Counted from the first letter of the stretch, positions 25,664-35,994 are shown. The stretch: DNA of 64,000 bases from Paenibacillus sp. USDA918EY (GCF_009870825.1 NZ_WTWY01000003.1:62001-126000), one strand, 5' to 3'. Translations and numbers: made by a program. Notes: generated by a model not told the origin, from the letters alone.

Positions 25664-28477
25664 CTATGACGGCAATTGAAACAAAACCGTTTTGATCTCC
25701 GCCGGTCCCGCGGCGATCGCGCCGAGGTCGGCTTGATCCAGCGGCTCCTCCATAATGTTGCTGTGTCTCGCTTCTTCTACCGGGAAGGCGGGCTTGGCCG
25801 TCAGCAGCCGCTCCTCTTTCGCCGCATTAAACCAGCGCGCCACGACAGCGCCGCCTGTGGACATTTTCAGCGCGGAAAGCATCAAGCCTTTCCCTTCCCA
25901 GGACAGGTAAGAATGAACAACCGGGAGGCTGCCCTCATGAACGCCGGTCTGCAGCGTCAGCCACGGCACCTGGAATTGATGCGCCAAAATCATGGCCCCT
26001 TCTTCATCCAAACGTGCTTCCGTGCGGCCAGATTCAGCCGGGGCAAACGGGATGATCATGAGGCGTGCCGCATGTTTCCCTTTGCACTGCGCCCCGGGCG
26101 TCGGAAAATGACCCCAGTCGCCCATCTCGCCAACCGCTCTCAGCAGCGTTACGGCAATCACCGCCGAATCCTCCTGCATGATTTCATATTCCGGCAGCCC
26201 CTGGTTGGCGATCAGGAGGCCTTGCGTTTCATCATGTAGCGAAACAAAAGCCTGCTGATGATGACAGTTGCTCGGATTTCTCCATTCCGCCGCCGGGACA
26301 TTGTTTCTTTCCGCCACTTCAAAGATGGAATCCGCCTGATGCGTTTCCGCGGCGATGCCCGGCTTGAACAACATCCGGAGCCGATGATCTTCCGCTTGGT
26401 TATCGAACGCGGACTCGACAAGAATGCCCTTGCCTTCGCGTTCCAGCGTCACCCGGGTATGAATGCGGAATTCCGTCATGACGGAAGACCGGCCCGCGCT
26501 CCGCCCCGTAAACCATACCAGCTCCCGCTGCTCCTTGCGGAGCGTCTCGTCCGCGGAGACAGGAATTCGCAGCGTGTGCGCAATGTCGAAGGAAGCCCGA
26601 AACGGCTCGTCTTCGGCCAGTGTGACGCTTGCAGCAAGATCCCTCGTCGTAATCGGCAAATCGCCGTCCGGCTGCTTGTACATATATTCGTTCCCGATGT
26701 CGCCGGTGTCCTCGTAGATGCACAAATCGCGCAAAATCCGGCCGGACGCTTTATCCAAAACGGTCAGGGAGCCGTTTTTTTCGATCGTCACCGCCAAATG
26801 CCCGTTCTCCATGCGGTTTCGTCCGGTCACCAGCGAACGGCGCTCGGAGGCGATTGGAGCCAATCCGTTAGCCGATTCGAAGGAATCCGCATGATGAGCG
26901 GAACCGGTCGCCGCTTGATTCCCATGGATGACGGCGAAAGCTTTATGCCCCAGCGCGGGTACCCGTCCGGCTTCGAACCGTACCCGGATTTTTCTTTCAA
27001 AATAAGGCTGGCGGAAGCGGTCCTCCGGCAAATCGTAACCAAACGCGATTCCCAGATCCTCATCATCAAACGGAATTTCGTTTCCATCCGGATCGACCAG
27101 CCGCAGAGGCCCGATCGGCAGCGTGCGCAGCGTTTTTTTCATTTCGGCAAAACCGATCCCGCTCCGGAAATAGATCCGCTCCAGCGCAAGCTCCGCCGTT
27201 GCGACGCCGGAACGCTCCCAGCCGGTCGTATTCCACACCGCCAGCGGATACGCCGTTTCTCCCTCCCGAAGAACATTGCGAAACGGGCTCGTATCGATGT
27301 CGCCTGCAAGCACGTCCAGGCTGTCGCTGACGATCGCCTCGCCCACATGCCTGCTTTTCGCAAACCGCGCCACCATTTCGTCATGCACCTCGTCCACGCT
27401 GCAGCCGCAAATGCTGTCATGGGGATGGTTTTGCATTAGCGTTTTCCAGGCATATTCGAGCAAATGATGCGGGTACGGCGCTTTCCCCGTCAAATGGGCG
27501 AAAACGGCCAGCGGCTCGGCTGCCTTTTCCAGCAACGCCTGTCCCCGGTTGTTCATCTGCTTCAGGTAGATGCGGGAGGATGCCGTATTGACCAACGTCG
27601 ACCAACCGTCCGTATGCTGGCTGCGAAGCTCGCCCCGTACGACGGACAGATGCTCCGGCACGGTTCCGGACACCGCGAGAGCGTAATCCGCCAGATTGGA
27701 ATGGACGAAACGATGCGCCGGGAACAAACGTTGCGCCGTTCGGATCGCTTCTGCCGCATCCGACTGGACCGGCTGGTGATCGCATCCGTTCATCATCAAC
27801 ACATGCGGCGTGGAGGCGTACCTTTCCGCATCCTTCAGCTTTTGCTCCCAGTAGGCGCGCGCTTCCCCCGGTTCCGTCGGCATTTCGTTGCCGTTGCTGT
27901 ACCAGTTGGCGAACAAAATGCCAAGCACCCGCGAACCGTCGGGGGCTTCCCAGATCATTTCGGAATAAGGGGATTCGTACGCCGCCGTCTCGCTCACCTC
28001 GTTGTTGAAGCCCGTCGGCTTGACGCCCCGGCCGAAAAACGCGTTGCCGATGCCGGCCTGCCGCAGCAGCTGCGGCGCCTGCCCCATATTGCCGAACGAA
28101 TCGGGAAAATAACCGATTTTGCTTACCGCTCCGTAGCGGGCCGCGTCCCGGTGCCCGTACAGCAGATTACGCACGTTGGCCTCGCTGCTGGTCAGAAACT
28201 CGTCCTGCAAAATATACCAAGGGCCGACATGGATGCGGCCTTCCCGGACATATTTTTCAACCTGCTCCCGCTTTTCCGGGCGAATCTGCAAGTAATCGTC
28301 CAGCATGATCGTTTGCCCGTCGAGATGAAAGCTTTTGAAATCCGGATCCTTTTCCAGGATGGCCAGCAGCTCGTCCATCAGCTTAATCAGCCGCACATGG
28401 TGTTTTTCATAGGGCAGATACCATTCCCGGTCCCAATGCGTGTGTGAAACGATATGTACTGTTTTGGATTGTGCCAA
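25664..28477 (-). CDS. alpha-mannosidase, glycoside hydrolase family 38
   Basis: About 937 residues, cytosolic. The N-terminal zinc-binding catalytic domain is clear: VHIVSHTHWDREWYLPYEKH, GYFPDSFGNMGQAPQLLRQA near the nucleophile Asp, and HPHDSICGCSVDEVHDEM. The middle and C-terminal beta domains are of usual length. It trims alpha-linked mannose from imported glycans. The start is taken as TTG at 28477, because GGAG lies nine bases before it; the ATG at 28492 has no ribosome site. It is the last but one gene of the glycan-uptake locus. Confidence 0.93.
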   Translation of the reverse strand: MAQSKTVHIVSHTHWDREWYLPYEKHHVRLIKLMDELLAILEKDPDFKSFHLDGQTIMLDDYLQIRPEKREQVEKYVREGRIHVGPWYILQDEFLTSSEANVRNLLYGHRDAARYGAVSKIGYFPDSFGNMGQAPQLLRQAGIGNAFFGRGVKPTGFNNEVSETAAYESPYSEMIWEAPDGSRVLGILFANWYSNGNEMPTEPGEARAYWEQKLKDAERYASTPHVLMMNGCDHQPVQSDAAEAIRTAQRLFPAHRFVHSNLADYALAVSGTVPEHLSVVRGELRSQHTDGWSTLVNTASSRIYLKQMNNRGQALLEKAAEPLAVFAHLTGKAPYPHHLLEYAWKTLMQNHPHDSICGCSVDEVHDEMVARFAKSRHVGEAIVSDSLDVLAGDIDTSPFRNVLREGETAYPLAVWNTTGWERSGVATAELALERIYFRSGIGFAEMKKTLRTLPIGPLRLVDPDGNEIPFDDEDLGIAFGYDLPEDRFRQPYFERKIRVRFEAGRVPALGHKAFAVIHGNQAATGSAHHADSFESANGLAPIASERRSLVTGRNRMENGHLAVTIEKNGSLTVLDKASGRILRDLCIYEDTGDIGNEYMYKQPDGDLPITTRDLAASVTLAEDEPFRASFDIAHTLRIPVSADETLRKEQRELVWFTGRSAGRSSVMTEFRIHTRVTLEREGKGILVESAFDNQAEDHRLRMLFKPGIAAETHQADSIFEVAERNNVPAAEWRNPSNCHHQQAFVSLHDETQGLLIANQGLPEYEIMQEDSAVIAVTLLRAVGEMGDWGHFPTPGAQCKGKHAARLMIIPFAPAESGRTEARLDEEGAMILAHQFQVPWLTLQTGVHEGSLPVVHSYLSWEGKGLMLSALKMSTGGAVVARWFNAAKEERLLTAKPAFPVEEARHSNIMEEPLDQADLGAIAAGPAEIKTVLFQLPS

Positions 28478-28575
28478 TATTCCGCTCTCCATTCTGTGGT
28501 TTTTTCTAGAGCAAAAGCCAGTGGCCCGCCATCCGCGTTTCGTGCCGCATGTTGCGGGCCGCTTGTCTTAGACGT

Positions 28576-29529
28576 TTAACCGACGATGCCCGTCCGTTCC
28601 ACGCTTTCCACGAAATACCGCTGCACAAACAGGTACAAAATGATGAGCGGTGCGGTCAGGAGCAGCACCCCGGTGTTGAGGAGCATCGACTGGTACACCA
28701 AATCCGGTTCTTTGCCGAGCGCCGATCCCATATCCATCAGCTGCGTGGAAAGCACCTTCACCTTGCTCAGGAAAAGCGAGACGTAATAGCTGTCATTCCA
28801 CTGCCACACGAACGAAAACAGGACGACGGTAACGATGGCGGGCACCGCGTTCGGCAGCATGATCCGGCAAAAGGTTCTCAGCACGCCCGCGCCGTCCACG
28901 AACGCCGACTCTTCGATCTCCTTCGGAATCCCGCGGAAAAACTGGCGGAAAATATAGATGTACAAGCCGTTTTTCAGCCCCATCGCGGTCGCCGAGGAAA
29001 TGAGGAACGGCCAGAAGGTGTCGATCAGGTTCAGGCTGGATTTGCCCGTAACAAGCTTGATCAAACCGAATAAGTCGAAATACCGGTACGTTAAATACAG
29101 CGGAATCATGATGGTCTGCGGCGGCACCACGATCGTGAAAATGACGAGGCCGAACAGCAGGCCGCTGCCCCGGAACTTCAGCCTCGCAAAGGCATAAGCC
29201 GCAAGCGCGCAGGAGGCCAACTGAATGATCGTCGTTCCCGCCGAGATCAAAAACGTATTCAGCAGGGCGGGGAAATATCGGGTCGCCTCTATGGCGATTT
29301 TGATGTTGTCCAGCGTAAAATGCCGCGGAATCCAAAGCACGGTCGGATCGTAGATGTCGACTTTGCTGCGGAAAGCCACCGACAGCCGCAAAAACAGCGG
29401 GAACAAAATGATGAAGCAAAAGCCTACGATCATGACGGTGCGCACGACTATCCACAGCCAAAGTTTGGATTTTTCCAGAGGGTTAAACCGGTACTGGATG
29501 ATATCCGCGTAAGCGGCAGGCGATTTCAT
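28576..29529 (-). CDS. carbohydrate ABC transporter permease (MalG type), second pair
   Basis: 317 residues with six or more membrane helices. The EAA loop, where the missing cytosolic ATPase docks, reads EESAFVDGAGVLRTFCRIML. The start is ATG behind AGGAGG. It follows the partner permease by 15 bp and precedes the alpha-mannosidase gene, so the imported substrate is probably the mannosidase substrate. No ATPase gene is in the window; a shared MsmX-type ATPase elsewhere is the usual solution. Confidence 0.9.
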   Translation of the reverse strand: MKSPAAYADIIQYRFNPLEKSKLWLWIVVRTVMIVGFCFIILFPLFLRLSVAFRSKVDIYDPTVLWIPRHFTLDNIKIAIEATRYFPALLNTFLISAGTTIIQLASCALAAYAFARLKFRGSGLLFGLVIFTIVVPPQTIMIPLYLTYRYFDLFGLIKLVTGKSSLNLIDTFWPFLISSATAMGLKNGLYIYIFRQFFRGIPKEIEESAFVDGAGVLRTFCRIMLPNAVPAIVTVVLFSFVWQWNDSYYVSLFLSKVKVLSTQLMDMGSALGKEPDLVYQSMLLNTGVLLLTAPLIILYLFVQRYFVESVERTGIVG

Positions 29530-29544
29530 AGCCTTTTCCTCCTA

Positions 29545-30441
29545 TCAGTCATAGTAGAATACCTTTCTGGAAATGATGGCCGTCGAAATGCCCAGGATCG
29601 CCGTCACCACCGCAAAATAAACCCAGGACATCGCCGCGCTTTGGCCGAATTCGAACGATTTGAACGCCGTTTCGGATATAAGGGAGTTGATCGAATTACG
29701 GCTGAAGGAATCGATGATCGAATACACCGTATTCGTCAGGATAAGCGGCGTCATCATCGGAAACGTCACCTTCCAAAAAATTTCGTAACCCGTTGCCCCT
29801 TCGATCCGCGACGCTTCGTACAAAGACGGGGAAATCGATTGCAGCCCCGCCAGAAAAATGAGAATCTGCACCCCGGACGAGCTGATGATTTCGTATATCC
29901 GGTCTACGGCGCCCGTAATGTAGTTGACGAACACCGGCGCAAGTCCCGAGTCCGTCAGCATTTTTTTCAGCTCGAAGCTTTGCAGCATTCCGCCGCCGCT
30001 GCCCCCGCTGCTTCCCGACAAGGTCGAGCCGCCGACAAAGCTGCTGATGTCCAGATTGGCGATCGCTGCGGATGCCAAAATGACCGGCAGGAAAAAGATC
30101 GCTCTCGCCAGCGCCCTTCCCCGGAATTTCTGGTTGAGCAGCACGGCGGCGAACAAGCTGAAAATGATGATGATCGGCACGTTGACGACCATGTTCGTGA
30201 CCGATTCGGTCAGCTTGCGCGGATAATCCGGGTTGGTCGTAAACAGGCCCGAATAGTTGGACCAGCCTTTGTAATCGACGGCAAAACCGCCTTCAACGAG
30301 CCGGATCGTGCTGAGGCTGAACCGGAAGGACTGGATCAGCGGCAGCAGAAACAGGATGATAAGCCCCAATATGAGCGGCGTGGCGAACAAAACGCCGTAG
30401 AGCTGCTTTTTTTGGGACAAGGTTAACGATTTTCTGAACAT
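29545..30441 (-). CDS. carbohydrate ABC transporter permease (MalF type), second pair
   Basis: About 298 residues, membrane permease. QLYGVLFATPLILGLIILFL begins the first helix, and the EAA loop is YEASRIEGATGYEIFWKVTF. An insert with SGSSGGSGGG lies in a periplasm-side loop at about residues 143-152, a Gly/Ser-rich stretch that is unusual for this family. The start is placed at ATG 30441, after AGGCGGTG which overlaps the end of the DUF5696 gene; a GTG three codons upstream is the alternative. Confidence 0.9.
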   Translation of the reverse strand: MFRKSLTLSQKKQLYGVLFATPLILGLIILFLLPLIQSFRFSLSTIRLVEGGFAVDYKGWSNYSGLFTTNPDYPRKLTESVTNMVVNVPIIIIFSLFAAVLLNQKFRGRALARAIFFLPVILASAAIANLDISSFVGGSTLSGSSGGSGGGMLQSFELKKMLTDSGLAPVFVNYITGAVDRIYEIISSSGVQILIFLAGLQSISPSLYEASRIEGATGYEIFWKVTFPMMTPLILTNTVYSIIDSFSRNSINSLISETAFKSFEFGQSAAMSWVYFAVVTAILGISTAIISRKVFYYD

Positions 30442-30442
30442 G

Positions 30443-33025
30443 TTATTCACCGCCTACGTGATAGCTCTGCGGCTGAAGCTGCAGGCCGTCCACGGCCACC
30501 GCCGCCCGGTTGTAATTGACCGTCACGGTTATCCCGTTTTCGTATGTCGTTCGGACGACGCCCGGAGCCAGGCGGACGTGGGCCGTAATGACTTGGTTCC
30601 TCACCTTCGCCAGCACCGGGTTCGACTCGCCGTACAGCCTGGCCGCCTCGTCGATCCAATCCTTATAGTTCAGCGCATACAAGCCGTTATAATCCGTATC
30701 CTTTACCGTGGAAGCGTCGCTGGCGAACCATTGGTAATATACGGCCGAGCCGGTTTCCAGCGATTTCAGCATGGCCAGGCGCGGATTCTGCAGCTCGCCC
30801 ATGTTGTACGGAGCCCCGGCGATATTGAAATAGCCGTGAAGCGCGATTTGGAAAAACGGAATCTCTTCGTCGGTAATATTGAGCCTGCTGCTGCGTTCCG
30901 GCGCGTTAACGATCCAATCGGCGTACGGCAGGCTGTACGCGTTGCCGCCTTCAACCATAAGCGAACCGGTTTTCGTTCGGAGAAGCTCCATCGCCTTTAC
31001 CGAAGCCGCCTGCGAATCCTGCCTGCTGACGGGATGGCTAGGATCGAAATCGGAATGGACCTCGCGCCCCAAATCCCGCAGCGACAGCCCTGGAACGCCC
31101 AGCTTGGCGTAGTCGGCCAAAAATCCGTCCACCTGCTTAGGCAGCTGCCGCGGCGAAAGGAGGTAGTGGGAAAACTTGCCCGTATCCTTCGCATGCGTCA
31201 CCGGATTATAAGCGAATACCTCCGCCTTGCTGCGGTCAAGAAGCGTTGCCGCGCCTTTCGCACCTTTGTATTTTTCCAAAAACGCGGCGTCCGGGTAAAA
31301 CCCGAATCCGTTTCGTTTCATGAAATCCGCCAGCTTCAACAAGCCCTTCTTGCCGCCCAAAGCTCCGGCCGCTGAAACGTCGCCCGGGGATGTGTGGCGG
31401 ATCCCGCCGTTAAACCAGCCGACGAACCGCAGGTCGATGTTTTGGACGCCGGCGGTTTTCAGCTTGCCGACGATCGTTTCCGCCTCCGCGAAGGTCGTCA
31501 ACGGCTCCGTCGACCGGTAAGGAATGCCGAGCAGCGATTTTTGTTTTTGGAACGCCCCTTCAAGTTCGAGCATAAACGGGCTATCGGCGGAAGCCTTCAA
31601 AGGCTTTAAATCGTATTTGCCCGCCAAATAGCTGCGGTAAGCCGCCGCCATTCCGGTATAATTTGCGGCATCGCCGGACAAAAACGCATACCGGACCTGC
31701 AGGTTTCCTTGATATTTGCCTGTCTGAAACATCGGCACCGCACTCGTTTTCGTGCCGGAAGACAGCGTGTAATAATCCATCGCCGTAACCTGGAATTTGC
31801 CGCTGACCGTATTGTAGGAATCGTTGCGCCCGCTTATATCCGCCGCCACGCTGGCGCCCGCTTCCCCGTCCTCGATGATGCCGACGAGCGCATGGTCGTT
31901 TTGCTTCAGCCCGAACACCGGCAGGCGGGATGCTTCGTTCGTCTGGATTTTCTCTTTCACGTCGAAAGCCCCGTCATTGCCGTAGATCGGCAGATCGTAC
32001 CCTTCGGCGTTCAGCTTTTGGTTGTTCAGGCGAATGAGCGCCCCGGAGCCGTCGGGCACAAAAATATATCCTTGTTTTCCGGCATCCGCCGCGCCGAAAA
32101 ATTTCAACAGCTGCAGCGAGGCGATCGGAAACGACTTGCTTGCTTTCAGCTCCTTCGCGGGAACCGATACGACGAGGCTGTCCCCGTCCAGCGCATACAC
32201 CACCGGGACGGTAAATTCCGCTTCCTCGGATGCGGCCTCTTCGCCGGCCCCGTTCGCTTTGTTGTCCTGCGCGGCATCCTCGGCGGTGTAACCGGCTTCC
32301 TCCAGCACCGCGGACATCTCCTCCGCTACGTAATCCTGAAGCTTCCTTGCTTCATATACCTGCTTTTTTTCGTCAAAGCGGAACTTGTATTTGATGTCGT
32401 CCCGCTTTTCCGGATCTTTGATTTTGGCAAGAATCCCCTGTTCGAACCGGTCCTTGCCGATCACTTTCGGGATATTCGGGAAGGACTGCTTCACGTTGCC
32501 CATCCGGTAATCCACGCGGATCCCGTTATCGGCGGGTGTCATTTTGAACTGCTGTTTGGCCACGCTGTCGTCAAAGCTGTTAAAAGCGTTTATTTGCCCT
32601 TTATCGTTATAGTAAGTAAGCAGCACCTGCGCCGACAGCTCGGATTTGTACAGCGGAGACGCTTTCGGATCTTCGTTTCGCTGCGGCGGATTGGTGAACC
32701 ATACGTACCCGTTTTCCTTCTCCTGCACGGCGATTTCCGCCGTCTCCCGGTTCACGAACAGCTTCAGCCGATCGTTTTCCGCCGCCACTTCCATCGTTTC
32801 CAGCGCCTTAAGCTCTTCCGGCGTGTTCGGAGACGCCTGCTTATGCTGCGTGAGGTTCACGGAAAAGCTCTGTCCTGCCGAAGCTGTTGCCGCCCCGCCT
32901 TGTTTCGAAGCTTCCGTTTCGGCCGCCGCTTTCCCTTGCGGCATGACGGCCGCAGCCCCTGCGGCGCCCGCCGTCAAAAGCAGCGCGCACAGGATGGCTG
33001 CCGCTTGTTTTTTGCGAATGCCCAC
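30443..33025 (-). CDS. secreted DUF5696-family protein, glycosidase-like
   Basis: 860 residues. The N-terminus has a basic start, a hydrophobic core and small residues, as in a type I signal peptide (to about residue 35). The first half is beta-rich; the second half (about 480-820) looks like a TIM barrel, with IDLRFVGWFNGGIRH, GFGFYPDAAFLEKY, GVPGLSLRDLGREVHSDF and SLMVEGGNAYSLPYADWI. This layout recalls GH-type barrels such as GH31/GH101 relatives, but no reaction is established for DUF5696. The start is GTG behind AAGGAGGG. Its position between two permease pairs suggests a surface or secreted role in glycan processing or capture. Confidence 0.8.
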   Translation of the reverse strand: MGIRKKQAAAILCALLLTAGAAGAAAVMPQGKAAAETEASKQGGAATASAGQSFSVNLTQHKQASPNTPEELKALETMEVAAENDRLKLFVNRETAEIAVQEKENGYVWFTNPPQRNEDPKASPLYKSELSAQVLLTYYNDKGQINAFNSFDDSVAKQQFKMTPADNGIRVDYRMGNVKQSFPNIPKVIGKDRFEQGILAKIKDPEKRDDIKYKFRFDEKKQVYEARKLQDYVAEEMSAVLEEAGYTAEDAAQDNKANGAGEEAASEEAEFTVPVVYALDGDSLVVSVPAKELKASKSFPIASLQLLKFFGAADAGKQGYIFVPDGSGALIRLNNQKLNAEGYDLPIYGNDGAFDVKEKIQTNEASRLPVFGLKQNDHALVGIIEDGEAGASVAADISGRNDSYNTVSGKFQVTAMDYYTLSSGTKTSAVPMFQTGKYQGNLQVRYAFLSGDAANYTGMAAAYRSYLAGKYDLKPLKASADSPFMLELEGAFQKQKSLLGIPYRSTEPLTTFAEAETIVGKLKTAGVQNIDLRFVGWFNGGIRHTSPGDVSAAGALGGKKGLLKLADFMKRNGFGFYPDAAFLEKYKGAKGAATLLDRSKAEVFAYNPVTHAKDTGKFSHYLLSPRQLPKQVDGFLADYAKLGVPGLSLRDLGREVHSDFDPSHPVSRQDSQAASVKAMELLRTKTGSLMVEGGNAYSLPYADWIVNAPERSSRLNITDEEIPFFQIALHGYFNIAGAPYNMGELQNPRLAMLKSLETGSAVYYQWFASDASTVKDTDYNGLYALNYKDWIDEAARLYGESNPVLAKVRNQVITAHVRLAPGVVRTTYENGITVTVNYNRAAVAVDGLQLQPQSYHVGGE

Positions 33026-33046
33026 GTTCCATCCCTCCTTCTGGCG

Positions 33047-35104
33047 CTACATCCTGAACGTGATTTCCCTGTAGATGGAGCTTGCGAAATTGATCATTTG
33101 CTGCAGCATGCTGAAGAAAAGCACGCCAAGGAAGATGATGATCCCCATCACGACCAGGGTCAGCAGCATCGTAACTATCGTTTTCCCGGCGGAATATTGG
33201 TGCACGGTCATCGTGCCGGTAAACAGCAGCCAAACGAACCAAATCATCGCGATCGTATCCAGCAAATAATAAAACGAGCTTTCATCCGCCGTAATCGCGT
33301 TGCTGTAAAGCACCTGCGGAAAATAAGTCAGCACCAGCGGCAGCAGGGAATACGCCGTCGCGATCATGATTTCGGTGAACTTCCCTTCCCCGTCCATGAG
33401 CGTCGTCAGCGACCAGTTGGCGATGCACCATAGAAAAAACGGAAGGAGGATGAACTTCAGCTCATTCAGTGTGCTCAATTGGTCCGGGTTGTTGAAATTG
33501 ACGACAAAGCCGCCCCACTGGCGTTTCACGATCATGGCTACAACGAGCAGCGCCACGATGGAAAAAGCCACGCCGAGCCTTCCCTTCCGCTCGTATTTCA
33601 TTTCCCAAAACCCGTTAAACGGATGAAGCAGCGTGTAGAACGGATTCCGGATGATGCCGAATTCCCGGTAGAACTGCCCCTTCGCTTTACGGCCCGCCAG
33701 CTTCACGGCCGCGATCACGACGGCGATCGCCAGCGCGATGACGAGGACGATCGTGCCGAAATGCTCGAATACGACTTCCTTGCGATAGCGTTTGAACGCT
33801 TCGGAATAATACTCGCGGCTGTTCCCGAGCTTGAAGTAGCTCATCGCCTCGCGGTTATCCCCCTGCTTGAGCAGCGATTTGCCGATGCCGATGTAAGCGA
33901 CGTCGAAATTCGCGTTCAGCTGGAGCACCCGCTTCCAGTCCGCGGTGGACTCATCCGTTTTGCCTTCGCCGAGCGCAAGCACGGCGCTTCGGATCAGGCT
34001 GCCGTAGGTCGTCGGCGCAAACACCGACAAACGGCTGTTATCCTTATCCAGCACGGCGATCCGGTCGCCCAGCATGCCGATCGCCGCCGGCGTGCGGAAA
34101 TTGCCCTGCTGGCTCCCGAGGCCGCCGAATTCGTACAGCAGGTTGCCGTCCTTGTCGTAGGTGAACACCCGGCCGCGCTTCGCATCCAGCGCGCTGTACA
34201 TCCCGGCCCGATCCGCTATTACGTCAACAAAGATCGAGCTGCCGGTGACGCTTGCGCCCTCGAGATTCCCGACATCCCCTTTGGGCGGGAAATAACCTTT
34301 GCTGCGCAAAATGTCCGTGCCGGAAGGGTTGAGCCGCTTCAACGGCTGATCCGAATTTTCCTCGGACGTGGAGGTATAGATAAATCCGTTTTCGTCCACG
34401 TCCAAATTGTTGAATTCGATCGGGATAAACTGCTGCATCTGCTCGCGTTGCGCCTTCGTGGAAATCCGTTTCCAGAACAGGTCCACCGGGCTGAACTTGA
34501 CGCGGTTGGTGCCGATAAAGCCGCTGAAGGCCCCGTCCGACTCGAATTCCATGATGCCTTCATAACTCCCCTGGCTGATGACGTACAGCCTTCCCGCTTT
34601 ATCGACCGCAAGCTTGGTCGGCGTATACTGGAAGCCCTTCCGAAGGAGCGTCGATTCCGGCTCCGGGATGATCCTTTTCAGCTTTCCGCCGTTGTCAAAC
34701 TCGACAATGCGGCGGTTATCCGTATCGGCGACATACATGTTCCCGTCCCGATCCGCAAAAACGCCCTGCGGCCCGCTTAAGGCGTCTTTTTTCCCGTCAT
34801 GGTCGAAACCGCCGACAACTCCCGCAAGCTTCAAATCACGATCCAAAATCACAATCCGGTTGTTGCCGGTATCGGCGATGTACAACTTGCCGCCGGGACC
34901 GGCGTACAGATCCTGGGGAGCGGACAACGGTCCCGCGCTCCAGTCGCTTCCGTAAATCACCTGCTCCAGGGCATAAGGATCGGGAGCCGGGACCGGCGTT
35001 CCCCAATACGAATAATTGTAAGTTTCGTTTGCCGACGCCGGGGCCGCCTCGGTGCCGGAGGCCAGAAGCAGCGCGATCATGATTGCAGCGAACCATCTCT
35101 TCAT
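33047..35104 (-). CDS. NHL beta-propeller / TPR / Yip1-domain membrane protein
   Basis: 685 residues. A signal peptide (about 1-27) is followed by NHL repeats such as APQDLYAGPGGKLYIADTGN and SGPQGVFADRDGNMYVADTD (about 60-370), a short TPR-like segment (about 385-430), a membrane helix at about 450-470, and a C-terminal five-helix Yip1-like domain (about 490-680). The propeller would face outside. No enzyme activity is predicted; it may be a scaffold or sensor of the import system. The start is ATG behind GGGGGG. The gene lies between permease and DUF5696 genes with gaps of 15-21 bp, so it is part of the operon. Confidence 0.8.
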   Translation of the reverse strand: MKRWFAAIMIALLLASGTEAAPASANETYNYSYWGTPVPAPDPYALEQVIYGSDWSAGPLSAPQDLYAGPGGKLYIADTGNNRIVILDRDLKLAGVVGGFDHDGKKDALSGPQGVFADRDGNMYVADTDNRRIVEFDNGGKLKRIIPEPESTLLRKGFQYTPTKLAVDKAGRLYVISQGSYEGIMEFESDGAFSGFIGTNRVKFSPVDLFWKRISTKAQREQMQQFIPIEFNNLDVDENGFIYTSTSEENSDQPLKRLNPSGTDILRSKGYFPPKGDVGNLEGASVTGSSIFVDVIADRAGMYSALDAKRGRVFTYDKDGNLLYEFGGLGSQQGNFRTPAAIGMLGDRIAVLDKDNSRLSVFAPTTYGSLIRSAVLALGEGKTDESTADWKRVLQLNANFDVAYIGIGKSLLKQGDNREAMSYFKLGNSREYYSEAFKRYRKEVVFEHFGTIVLVIALAIAVVIAAVKLAGRKAKGQFYREFGIIRNPFYTLLHPFNGFWEMKYERKGRLGVAFSIVALLVVAMIVKRQWGGFVVNFNNPDQLSTLNELKFILLPFFLWCIANWSLTTLMDGEGKFTEIMIATAYSLLPLVLTYFPQVLYSNAITADESSFYYLLDTIAMIWFVWLLFTGTMTVHQYSAGKTIVTMLLTLVVMGIIIFLGVLFFSMLQQMINFASSIYREITFRM

Positions 35105-35119
35105 CTGTCAGCCCCCCTG

Positions 35120-35992
35120 TTATTCCTTCAAGCCCGACGTGGACATCGTTTGAATGATGCTGCTTTGGGTGACGATAAACACCGTGATCGGCACGATCAT
35201 CATCAGCAGCGTCACGGCCGCCACCGGTCCCGTCCGGACCAAACCGCCGCTTGCGATTTGCCCGAACACATAGTCCACCGTCTTCAGCTGTTCGCTGTAA
35301 ATATATTTGTGGCTCGTGACCGAACCGTTCGTCCAAAGGCTTTGCAGCGAAAAAATGATCAGCGTGAGCCATGCGGGCCGCACGATCGGCATGACGATCT
35401 GCCAATAAATGCGGTATTCGCTCGCCCCGTCGATTTTTCCCGCTTCGAGCAGCGCGTCCGGAATCTGCTCCATGAACTGCTTCATTAAATACAGCCCAAG
35501 CGTCATGCCGAACGCCGGCAGCAATATGGCCCAATACGTATTGATCATCCCCAGGTACGAAATGATCATGTAGTTCGGAACCTGGGTCACGTAAGCCGTA
35601 AACATCAGCGAAAGCACGACGACGCTGAAGAGGAGCCTTCTGCCCGGAAAACGGATCTTCGCCAGCGGATAGGCCGCCGCCGAAGCCAAAATGACATGCC
35701 CCGCCGTACCGACGATCGCGATAAAAAACGTATTAAACACGTATCTTGAAAACGGCACCCAGGAATCGCTGAAAATTCCCGCCAGGTCCGTAAAGTTTTT
35801 GAATGTCGGATGGCGCACGAACAATTTGGGCGGAAACGTAAAAATTTCGTCGATCGGCTTAAACGCGTTGCTGATCGTAAACACGAGCGGAAGCGCCATG
35901 AAACACGCAACGCCGCCCAGCAGCACGAACAGCAAAATGTCGACGCCCCAGGACCTGTTCAATCGTTTTGGCATTTTCAAAACCATTTTCAC
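35120..35992 (-). CDS. carbohydrate ABC transporter permease (MalG type), first pair
   Basis: 290 residues, six membrane helices. The EAA loop is LEAGKIDGASEYRIYWQIVM. The start is GTG right after the partner gene's stop (2-bp gap), behind GGTGAG. It pairs with the permease encoded by 35995-36975 and differs clearly from the second pair at 28.6-30.4 kb. Confidence 0.9.
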   Translation of the reverse strand: MKMVLKMPKRLNRSWGVDILLFVLLGGVACFMALPLVFTISNAFKPIDEIFTFPPKLFVRHPTFKNFTDLAGIFSDSWVPFSRYVFNTFFIAIVGTAGHVILASAAAYPLAKIRFPGRRLLFSVVVLSLMFTAYVTQVPNYMIISYLGMINTYWAILLPAFGMTLGLYLMKQFMEQIPDALLEAGKIDGASEYRIYWQIVMPIVRPAWLTLIIFSLQSLWTNGSVTSHKYIYSEQLKTVDYVFGQIASGGLVRTGPVAAVTLLMMIVPITVFIVTQSSIIQTMSTSGLKE

Positions 35993-35994
35993 GC

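Noticed and set aside
26258..28447. Long open frames on the plus strand opposite the alpha-mannosidase gene (over 300 codons each)
   Set aside because: They are antisense shadows in GC-rich codons: Arg/His/Pro-rich, no ribosome site, no family motif, while the minus strand encodes a clear GH38 enzyme.
31709..34780. Open frames of 430-570 codons opposite the DUF5696 and NHL-Yip1 genes
   Set aside because: The composition is Arg/His-rich and motif-free; the minus-strand proteins have signal peptides, domains and ribosome sites.
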